From: Thermaceae bacterium
Lineage (GTDB): Bacteria > Deinococcota > Deinococci > Deinococcales > Marinithermaceae
NCBI GenBank assembly: GCA_027023345.1
Contig: JALVVO010000126.1
Coordinates: forward strand, 1-11,680
Reading direction: 5' to 3'
Length of the DNA stretch: 11,680 nt
The notes under the pieces were generated by a model that was given only the letters and a program-made list of their open reading frames with translations, ran no database searches and was not told the origin of the DNA. A program made the translations under genes and the position numbers. Shown piece by piece: positions 6,202-11,313 of this stretch (the stretch's first letter is position 1; every line of letters starts with the position of its first letter).

Positions 6202-6831
6202 TTAGCCGAGGCGGGCCAGCGCCGCCTCGTACTTCTTCGCGGCCACGTCGAAGTTCACCACGTTCCAAAAGGCCTGGATGTACTCGGGCCGGCGGTTTTG
6301 GTACTTGAGGTAGTAGGCGTGCTCCCAGACGTCGAGGCCGAGGATCGGGGTGAAGCCCTGCATCAGGGGGTTGTCCTGGTTGGGGGTGGAGAAGACGTGG
6401 AGCTTGCCGAAGGCGTCGAGGGCGAGCCAGGCCCAGCCTGAGCCGAAGCGGGTGGCGGCCGCCTTCGAGAACGTCTCCTTGAAGGCCTCGAAGGAGCCAA
6501 AGGTGGCGTCGATGGCCTCGGCGAGCTTGCCGCTCGGGGTTTGGCTTCCACCGGGCGTGAGGACCTCCCAGAAGAGGCTGTGGTTCAAGTGGCCGCCCCC
6601 GTTGTTCTGGACCGCCGTCCGGATGTCCTCGGGGAGGGCGGCGAGGTTCTTCACCAGGTCCTCGGCCTCGTACTTGTGCAGGTAGTCGTACTTTTCGAGG
6701 GCGGCGTTCAGGTTGTTGACGTAGCCCCCGTGGTGCTTGGTGTGGTGGATCTCCATGGTGCGGGCGTCGATGTGGGGCTCGAGCGCGTCGTAGGGGTACG
6801 GCAGTTCAGGAAGCTTGAACGGGTACGGCAT
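6202..6831 (-). CDS. sodA: Manganese superoxide dismutase
   Basis: Dismutes superoxide to O2 and H2O2 in the cytosol. It has 209 residues and no signal peptide, the standard Fe/Mn family size. Metal ligands are His29 (MEIHHTKHH), His84 (HLNHSLFW), Asp167 and His171 (DVWEHAYY). These equal the known T. thermophilus ligands 28, 83, 166 and 170 plus one for the initiator Met. Second-shell His33 and Tyr37 are present. Gln152 in STPNQDNPL and the GGGHLNH segment favour Mn over Fe. Start: ATG 6831 behind GGAGGTGA with 4-5 bases spacing. Promoter -10 TATATT at 6854-6849 and terminator at 6160-6183 make it a single-gene transcript between fumC and the transporter. Confidence 0.97.
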   Translation of the reverse strand: MPYPFKLPELPYPYDALEPHIDARTMEIHHTKHHGGYVNNLNAALEKYDYLHKYEAEDLVKNLAALPEDIRTAVQNNGGGHLNHSLFWEVLTPGGSQTPSGKLAEAIDATFGSFEAFKETFSKAAATRFGSGWAWLALDAFGKLHVFSTPNQDNPLMQGFTPILGLDVWEHAYYLKYQNRRPEYIQAFWNVVNFDVAAKKYEAALARLG

Positions 6832-6848
6832 ACTTCACCTCCAGCCCC

Positions 6849-6854
6849 AATATA
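6849..6854 (-). promoter_or_regulatory. sodA promoter -10 (TATATT)
   Basis: TATATT on the minus strand lies 17 bases before the ATG, with the Shine-Dalgarno GGAGGTGA between, implying a very short leader. The usual -35 position falls inside the 12-bp inverted repeat at 6856-6888 and has no TTGACA-like sequence. The hairpin DNA or a bound protein could therefore affect sodA expression. Confidence 0.6.
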
Positions 6855-6855
6855 A

Positions 6856-6888
6856 GTGCCGGGGCACGGGCGAAGTGTGCCCCGGCAC
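6856..6888 (-). terminator. Hairpin terminator of fumC, abutting the sodA -10
   Basis: A perfect 12-bp inverted repeat: GTGCCGGGGCAC (6856-6867) and GTGCCCCGGCAC (6877-6888) with a 9-base loop. It begins 17 bases after the fumC stop and is followed on the minus strand by TTATATT, which serves as a weak U-tract and contains the sodA -10. As a near-symmetric site it could also be an operator, but the terminator reading is favoured by its position. Confidence 0.75.
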
Positions 6889-6905
6889 CGAAATCCGAGC
6901 GGGGT

Positions 6906-8300
6906 TTAGGGGATTCCCGGCTCGGTCATCCGCCAGGGATCGAGGAGCTTGTTGATCTCCTCTTCGGGGAGGATCTTCTCCTCGAGGAGGAGCTGGCGGA
7001 TCGTCTTGTTCTCCTTCATTGCGCGTTTCGCGAGCTCGGCGGCCTTGTCGTAGCCGATCACCGGCACCAGGCTGGTCACCATTGCGAGCGACCACTCGAC
7101 GTAGCTCTCGGCCTTTTCCTTGTTGGCCTTCATGCCGCGCACGGCCTTTTCGGTGAAGACCCGGGTGGCGTTGCCGAGCCAGCGGATGGACTCCAGCAGG
7201 TTCTTCGCGATCACCGGCATCATCACGTTCAGGTCGAGGTTGCCGTGGGTGTTCGCGACCTGCACCGCGGTGGCGTTTCCGATCACCTGGGCGGCTACCA
7301 TCATCAGCGCCTCGTTCATCACCGGGTTGACCTTGCCGGGCATGATCGAGGAGCCGGGCTGGACCGCCGGGAGCTGGATCTCGGCGAGGCCGCAGCGGGG
7401 GCCCGAGTTCAGCCAGCGGATGTCGTTGGCGATTTTCATGAGGCTCGTGGCCACGGTGGCGAGCTGGCCGGCGAGCTCGGTGGCGGCGTCCTTGGAGTGC
7501 TGGGCCTCGAAGTGGTTGGCGGCTTCCCGGAAGGGGAGGCCGAAGCGCTTCGCGAGCTTCTCCGCGACTAGCTTGCCGAAGTCGGGGTGGGTGTTGATCC
7601 CGGTGCCCACCGCGGTGCCGCCCTGGGCGAGCTCGTAGAGCCTAGGGAGCACCGACTCCAGCCGCTCGATCGAGAGCTCCACCTGCCGGGCCCAGCCGCT
7701 CGCCTCCTGGCCGAGCCGGATCGGGGTTGCGTCCATCAGGTGGGTGCGGCCGATCTTGACGATGCCGTCCCACTCCTCGGCCTTCTCCGCGAGGGCGTCC
7801 CGGAGCTCGCGGAGGGCGGGGAGGAGCACCTCGTGGAGCTCGAGCGTAGCCGAGACGTGGATCGCGGTGGGGATGGTGTCGTTCGAGGACTGGCCCTTGT
7901 TGACGTGGTCGTTGGGGTGGACGGGCTCCTTGCCGCCGCGCTTGCCCGTCAGGATCTCGTTGGCGCGGCCGGCGATCACCTCGTTGGCGTTCATGTTGGT
8001 GGAGGTGCCGGAGCCGGTCTGGAAGATGTCGACCACGAACTGGTCGTCGAGCTTGCCCTCGATGACCTCCTCGGCGGCCTGCATGATGGCGCGGGCCCGT
8101 TCCTCGTCGAGGAGGCCGAGCTCGAGGTTGGTCTCGGCGGCAGCGTACTTGATCGCCCCCAGCGCCTTGATGAAGGTGCGGGGGAAGCGGAGGCCGCTGA
8201 TGGGGAAGTTCTCCACCGCCCGCTGGGTCTGGGCGCCGTAGTAGGCGTCGGCGGGCACTTTGAGCTCGCCCAGCGAGTCCCGCTCGATGCGGTACTTCAT
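6906..8300 (-). CDS. fumC: Fumarate hydratase, class II
   Basis: Hydrates fumarate to L-malate in the TCA cycle; a cytosolic, oxygen-stable, Fe-S-free homotetramer. It has 464 residues (E. coli FumC 467). Family motifs: GSGTSTNMNANEV (97-109), NKGQSSNDTIPTA (134-146), GRTHLMDATP with His187 (E. coli His188), and the signature GSSIMPGKVNP with Ser318, the catalytic serine of the flexible loop, at the same number as in E. coli. GSGTSTNMN and the EEWDGIVKIGRTH region distinguish it from aspartase only by overall similarity, so fumarase is the best call and aspartate ammonia-lyase the main alternative. Start: ATG 8300 behind GGAGGT with six bases spacing; the frame extends to 8321 but this covers the Shine-Dalgarno. 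A -10 TAAAAT lies 19 bases upstream. Confidence 0.93.
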   Translation of the reverse strand: MKYRIERDSLGELKVPADAYYGAQTQRAVENFPISGLRFPRTFIKALGAIKYAAAETNLELGLLDEERARAIMQAAEEVIEGKLDDQFVVDIFQTGSGTSTNMNANEVIAGRANEILTGKRGGKEPVHPNDHVNKGQSSNDTIPTAIHVSATLELHEVLLPALRELRDALAEKAEEWDGIVKIGRTHLMDATPIRLGQEASGWARQVELSIERLESVLPRLYELAQGGTAVGTGINTHPDFGKLVAEKLAKRFGLPFREAANHFEAQHSKDAATELAGQLATVATSLMKIANDIRWLNSGPRCGLAEIQLPAVQPGSSIMPGKVNPVMNEALMMVAAQVIGNATAVQVANTHGNLDLNVMMPVIAKNLLESIRWLGNATRVFTEKAVRGMKANKEKAESYVEWSLAMVTSLVPVIGYDKAAELAKRAMKENKTIRQLLLEEKILPEEEINKLLDPWRMTEPGIP

Positions 8301-8319
8301 CGTTCCACCTCCGCCTGGC

Positions 8320-8325
8320 ATTTTA
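8320..8325 (-). promoter_or_regulatory. fumC promoter -10 (TAAAAT)
   Basis: TAAAAT on the minus strand, in the 51-base gap after the NTF2-like gene, lies 19 bases before the fumC ATG, giving a short leader that contains GGAGGT. No good -35 is visible at 17-19 bases. The hexamer stands out in otherwise GC-rich DNA. Confidence 0.55.
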
Positions 8326-8351
8326 GGCCGCGGTCGCGGGGCGGCTTGTCC

Positions 8352-8732
8352 CTAGCGGCCGGGGCTTTTATGGACGTGGACCACCTTCCAGCCCTCGGGG
8401 AACTTGACGAGCACCCGGGTCTCGTTCACCGTGCGGTGCTCGATGCCGTCCTCCTTCGCGACGGTGAGCAGGAGGGTGTAGCTCGCTACCGCCACGTTCC
8501 CGAAGAGGTCGAGCCGCGGGTCCAAGAGGTCGTAGCGCCAGTCCTTGCCGGTGCCCGCCCAGTCGTGCTCGAGCATGAAGGCGTGGAAGCTCTTGCCCTC
8601 GAGGCGGTGCGGGGTGACGAACCACTCGTAGACGACCACGTCGTCGCTGGTGGTCTCGTCGTAGATCGCCCAGTCGCCGGCGTAGATCGCCGAGAGGTGG
8701 CGGTGCAGGGTGGCCCAGACTTCCTGTTCCAT
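8352..8732 (-). CDS. NTF2/SnoaL-like small protein
   Basis: A 126-residue soluble protein with the alternating pattern of the NTF2-like (DUF4440/SnoaL-type) cone fold: an N-terminal helix (EVWATLHRHLSAIYAGDW, 4-21), strands around VVVYEWFVTPHRLEG (32-46), a helix (KSFHAFMLEH), then strands VAVASYTLLLTV and NETRVLVKF, ending with the typical GWKVVHVHKSP. The closing WKVVHVHxS strand is characteristic of CaMKII-association-like and SnoaL-like domains. Members are enzymes, binding proteins or of unknown role, so no function is assigned. Start: ATG 8732, six bases after TACAAT, with no proper Shine-Dalgarno, so a leaderless mRNA is likely. It lies 51 bases upstream of fumC in the same direction, but fumC appears to have its own promoter. 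Divergent from the membrane protein gene. Confidence 0.8.
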   Translation of the reverse strand: MEQEVWATLHRHLSAIYAGDWAIYDETTSDDVVVYEWFVTPHRLEGKSFHAFMLEHDWAGTGKDWRYDLLDPRLDLFGNVAVASYTLLLTVAKEDGIEHRTVNETRVLVKFPEGWKVVHVHKSPGR

Positions 8733-8738
8733 GCCTTC

Positions 8739-8748
8739 ATTGTAGGCT
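8739..8748. promoter_or_regulatory. Symmetric bidirectional -10 element
   Basis: The ten bases ATTGTAGGCT fit ANNNTANNNT. On the plus strand TAGGCT (8743-8748) lies 7 bases before the GTG at 8756. On the minus strand TACAAT (8744-8739) lies 6 bases before the ATG at 8732. The two hexamers share the TA at 8743-8744. Neither gene has a Shine-Dalgarno, so a shared bidirectional promoter giving two leaderless mRNAs is likely. Confidence 0.55.
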
Positions 8749-8755
8749 CGGGTAC

Positions 8756-9247
8756 GTGGGAGCTCGCTTCTTTGAGGTGCTCGCCCACCCGCTGGTCCGT
8801 TACGGGGTGGGGGCGCTCGCCCTCTTGCTCTTCTTGGTGTTGCTTTTCGCCCTCATGCCGCCGATCCTAGCCCTCGCCGGGCCGCCGCCCGACCTCTGGA
8901 TTCTCGGCTACGGCCCCGAGCGGCTCGCCGGCTTCCTGGGGGCGCTCGGGGAGCGGGGCCGGGCGCTTTATGGGGCATTTTTGCGCTTTGACCTCGGGTT
9001 TGCGATGGTCTACGGCCTCGCCCTTTCCGGCTGGGTCTACCACCTCTACCGTTCGCCGGCCTACGCCGGGGTCCCGCTTGCGACGGCGCTCGCCGACCTG
9101 GCCGAGAACCTTCTCTTGCTCGCCGAGCTTGGGCGGGTGCGCCCGGCGCTCGCCGTGCTCGCCGGCTACCTGACTTTCTTCAAGTGGGTCCTGCTCCTTT
9201 TTACCCTGGTCTTTCTGGGCTACGCCCTCTTGCTCCGGCGCCGCTAG
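8756..9247 (+). CDS. Predicted four-helix membrane protein, function unknown
   Basis: A 163-residue hydrophobic protein I do not recognise. Likely membrane segments are about 18-41, 77-96, 107-124 and 131-157. A soluble loop (42-76) contains the Pro-run GPPPD and an Arg/Gly-rich stretch. The third helix carries Asp114, Glu117 and Asn118 in ALADLAENLLLL, unusual inside a membrane and possibly functional. The C terminus ends in RRR, suggesting a cytoplasmic tail. No signal peptide cleavage site is evident. The start is GTG 8756, seven bases after TAGGCT, without a Shine-Dalgarno. It is divergent from the NTF2-like gene and convergent with the mutase gene; its TAG stop shares the CTAG at 9244-9247 with the mutase stop. 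Codon use is the same as in its neighbours. Confidence 0.75.
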   Translation: MGARFFEVLAHPLVRYGVGALALLLFLVLLFALMPPILALAGPPPDLWILGYGPERLAGFLGALGERGRALYGAFLRFDLGFAMVYGLALSGWVYHLYRSPAYAGVPLATALADLAENLLLLAELGRVRPALAVLAGYLTFFKWVLLLFTLVFLGYALLLRRR

Positions 9248-9254
9248 CGCCCGG
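9235..9254. terminator. Hairpin centred on the shared stop codons of two convergent genes
   Basis: GGCGC (9237-9241) pairs with GCGCC (9247-9251) around the loop CGCTA; two more C-G pairs form with one bulged C (9252). The stem covers both stop codons. No T-run follows on either strand, so it is at best a weak bidirectional terminator or an RNA 3' end structure. Confidence 0.3.
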
Positions 9255-10779
9255 GTTGGTACTCGCCGAAGACCTCCCGGAGCGCCCCCGCGACCTCGCC
9301 CAGGGTGGCGCGGGCGCGGAAGGCGTCGAGGACGAAAGGGAAGAGGTTCACCTCGCCCTTCGCGGCTTCCTTGAGCTTGGAAAGGGCAGTCCTCACCGCC
9401 TCCTGGTCCCGGCTTTCCCGGTAGCGGCGGATCTCCTCGGCCCGCCACCGGCCCACCTCGGGGTCGATCTTCTGGACCGGAACCGGGGTTTCTTCTTCGA
9501 CGGTGAAGCGGTTCACGCCGACGATGACGCGCTTGCCCTCCTCGACCTCCCGCTGGAAACGCCAGGCGGACTCCTCGATCTCCTTCTGCACGAACCCCGC
9601 CTCGATGGCGGCGACGGCGCCGCCGATCTCGTCGATCTGGCGGATCAGGGCCTCGGCTTCGGCCTCGATCCGGTCGGTCAGGTGCTCGAGGTAGAAGGAG
9701 CCCCCGGCGGGGTCGATCGCCCGCGTGACCCCAGATTCAAAGGCCAGGATCTGCTGGGTCCGGAGCGCGATCAGCGCGCTTTGCTCAGTGGGCAGGCCGA
9801 GGGCCTCGTCGTAGGCGTTGGTGTGCAGGCTCTGGGTGCCCCCGAGCACGGCGGCGAGCGCCTGGTAGGCGACCCGGACGATGTTATTGAGGGGCTGCTG
9901 GGCGGTGAGGGTGGAGCCTCCGGTCTGGGTGTGGAAGCGGAGCATCCAGGACTTCTTCTGCTTCGCCCCGAACTCCTCCTTCATGATCCGGGCCCAGAGC
10001 CGGCGGGCGGCCCGGAACTTGGCGGCTTCCTCGAAGATGTCGTTGTGGGCGGCGAAGAAAAAGCTAAGGCGGGGGGCGAAGCGGTCAAGCTCAAGTCCGC
10101 GCTCGAGAGCGGCGCGGACGTAGGCCTTGGCGTTCGCCAGGGTAAAGGCGACCTCCTGGACGGCGGTGGCCCCGGCCTCGCGGATGTGGTAGCCGGAGAT
10201 CGAGATCGTGTTCCAGCGCGGGACCCGCTCCGCGCAGAACTCGAAGAGGTCGGTGACGAGCCGCATCGAGGGCTTGGGCGGGTAGATGTAGGTGCCGCGG
10301 GCGACGTATTCCTTCAGGATGTCGTTTTGCACCGTCCCGCCCACCCGGTCCCAGGGCACGCCTTGGCGCTCGGCGACGAGCAGGTACATGGCGAGGAGCA
10401 TCATCGCCGGGGCGTTGATCGTCATACTGGTGGTCACCCGGTCGAGGGGGATGCCGGCGAAAAGCCGCTCCATGTCCTCGACGGTGGCGATCGAGACCCC
10501 CACCCGGCCGACCTCACCCACCGAGAGCGGGTGGTCGGGGTCGAGCCCGAGCTGGGTGGGCAGGTCGAAGGCCACCGAGAGGCCGGTCTGCCCTTGGGCG
10601 AGCAGGTAGCGAAACCGCCGGTTGGTCTCCTCGGCGCTGCCGAAGCCGGCGTACTGGCGCATGGTCCAGAGGCGCTCGAGGTACATCCGGGGGTAGATCC
10701 CTCGGGTGAAGGGGTACTCGCCCGGCCGGCCCAGCCGTTCGCGGTAGTCCTCGGGAAGCGTCTCGAAGAGCCCCTCCAT
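9244..10779 (-). CDS. Methylmalonyl-CoA mutase, catalytic (large) subunit without B12 domain
   Basis: Interconverts (R)-methylmalonyl-CoA and succinyl-CoA with adenosylcobalamin, linking propionyl-CoA and branched-chain catabolism to the TCA cycle. The 511 residues cover the TIM-barrel substrate domain only. The DxHxxG cobalamin motif is absent, so a separate B12-binding subunit is required; none is in the window. Specificity residues fit methylmalonyl-CoA: Tyr43 (RQYAGF), Arg161 (QNDILKEYVAR) and His198 (SGYHIREAG) each align, at a constant offset of 46, with Tyr89, Arg207 and His244 of the Propionibacterium enzyme; isobutyryl-CoA mutase has Phe and Gln at the first two. Start: ATG 10779, six bases after AGGA, which overlaps the stop of the small membrane gene upstream, so the two are coupled. 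Confidence 0.94.
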   Translation of the reverse strand: MEGLFETLPEDYRERLGRPGEYPFTRGIYPRMYLERLWTMRQYAGFGSAEETNRRFRYLLAQGQTGLSVAFDLPTQLGLDPDHPLSVGEVGRVGVSIATVEDMERLFAGIPLDRVTTSMTINAPAMMLLAMYLLVAERQGVPWDRVGGTVQNDILKEYVARGTYIYPPKPSMRLVTDLFEFCAERVPRWNTISISGYHIREAGATAVQEVAFTLANAKAYVRAALERGLELDRFAPRLSFFFAAHNDIFEEAAKFRAARRLWARIMKEEFGAKQKKSWMLRFHTQTGGSTLTAQQPLNNIVRVAYQALAAVLGGTQSLHTNAYDEALGLPTEQSALIALRTQQILAFESGVTRAIDPAGGSFYLEHLTDRIEAEAEALIRQIDEIGGAVAAIEAGFVQKEIEESAWRFQREVEEGKRVIVGVNRFTVEEETPVPVQKIDPEVGRWRAEEIRRYRESRDQEAVRTALSKLKEAAKGEVNLFPFVLDAFRARATLGEVAGALREVFGEYQPGR

Positions 10780-10787
10780 ACTGGTTC

Positions 10788-10928
10788 CTATCCCGCGAGG
10801 AGTTTGAGCAGGAAGACCGCGCCCACCGCTAGGAGCAGCATGAGCCCGACCGCCGGGAGCACGAGCTGGTAGGCGGCCAAGGTGAGCGCCACGAAGTCCC
10901 GCCAGTCCGGTCTCGGCTGCTCGCGCAC
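10788..10928 (-). CDS. 46-residue single-helix membrane protein upstream of the mutase
   Basis: A short gene reading VREQPRPDWRDFVALT from GTG 10928, then an uninterrupted hydrophobic stretch (about residues 13-44, including LPAVGLMLLLAVGAVFLL), one Lys, and the end LLAG. A charged N terminus followed by one long, or two short Pro-broken, membrane segments is expected. Forty-two of 46 codons end in G or C, as in neighbouring genes. A TAGGAT hexamer stands six bases before the GTG, and its TAG stop (10790-10788) overlaps the AGGA Shine-Dalgarno of the mutase, so the two are almost certainly cotranscribed. I recognise no family. It may be a membrane tether or small regulator, or simply a leader that sets mutase translation. 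Confidence 0.6.
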   Translation of the reverse strand: MREQPRPDWRDFVALTLAAYQLVLPAVGLMLLLAVGAVFLLKLLAG

Positions 10929-10934
10929 GCCCCT

Positions 10935-10940
10935 ATCCTA
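10935..10940 (-). promoter_or_regulatory. -10-like element of the small membrane gene/mutase operon
   Basis: TAGGAT on the minus strand lies six bases before GTG 10928. The context TTAGGATAGGGGCGTG closely repeats the one before the DUF815 ATPase, TTAGGATAAGCGCGTG. No -35 is recognisable upstream. The same bases can also be read as a Shine-Dalgarno (AGGATAGGGG), so the leaderless reading is not certain. Confidence 0.45.
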
Positions 10941-11003
10941 ACGGGTTCCGGTCGCGATAGTAGCTTTGCTTTCTTGCGGTTGCTCTATTCCTCCGCCATA
11001 GCG

Positions 11004-11009
11004 TATACT
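11004..11009 (+). promoter_or_regulatory. -10 element of the HxlR-like gene
   Basis: TATACT on the plus strand lies nine bases before ATG 11019. A weak -35 candidate, TTGCTC, is at 10980-10985 (18-base spacer). The 90-base gap 10929-11018 is notably AT-richer than its surroundings and carries the two divergent promoters; I find no clear operator repeat in it. Confidence 0.55.
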
Positions 11010-11018
11010 TCGCCAGGT

Positions 11019-11303
11019 ATGCGCCGGGACGTCACCTTTCGTAGCGTGCTCAAGGCGGTTTCCCGGGAGGCGGGGTGGGAGATCCTGCGGGCGGTGGCCG
11101 AGGGCCCCACGCGGTTCACCCACCTCGAGAAGAACACCCGGGTAAGCCCGCGTACGCTCTCCGAACGCCTCAAGGAGCTGACCGAACTGGGCCTGATCGA
11201 GCGGGTCGCCTACCCCGAGGTGCCTCCCCGGGTGGAGTACACCCTCACCGCGCGGGGGCGGACCGTGATCGAGATCCTCGGCGCGTTGGAGGAAGCGCTC
11301 TAG
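11019..11303 (+). CDS. HxlR-like winged-helix transcriptional regulator
   Basis: A 94-residue DNA-binding protein. The order is helix (VLKAVSREAGWEILRAVAEG, 9-28), short RFTHLEK helix, recognition helix SPRTLSERLKEL (41-52), then the wing LGLIERVAYPEVPPRVEYTLT, which is the hallmark of the HxlR family, and a C-terminal helix (VIEILGALEEAL) for dimerisation. The N-terminal Cys found in typical redox-sensing HxlR proteins is absent; there is no Cys at all, so thiol sensing is excluded. The start is ATG 11019, nine bases after TATACT; the frame is open from 10974, but that part would hold the promoter. It ends 10 bases before the ZIP transporter gene, so it probably regulates its own operon. Its signal is unknown. 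Confidence 0.82.
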   Translation: MRRDVTFRSVLKAVSREAGWEILRAVAEGPTRFTHLEKNTRVSPRTLSERLKELTELGLIERVAYPEVPPRVEYTLTARGRTVIEILGALEEAL

Positions 11304-11313
11304 GGAGGTTTTT

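Noticed and set aside
9184..10872. A 562-codon open frame on the plus strand, antisense to the mutase
   Set aside because: The mutase is certain from its residue pattern. The antisense frame is compositionally biased and matches nothing.
10941..11003. Operator repeat for the HxlR-like regulator in the AT-richer gap
   Set aside because: I searched by eye for inverted or direct repeats and found only short, imperfect ones such as GCTTTGCTTT; none is convincing.
10974..11018. Fifteen-residue N-terminal extension of the HxlR-like protein
   Set aside because: The extension would cover the TATACT -10 element, and HxlR-like proteins begin close to the first helix.
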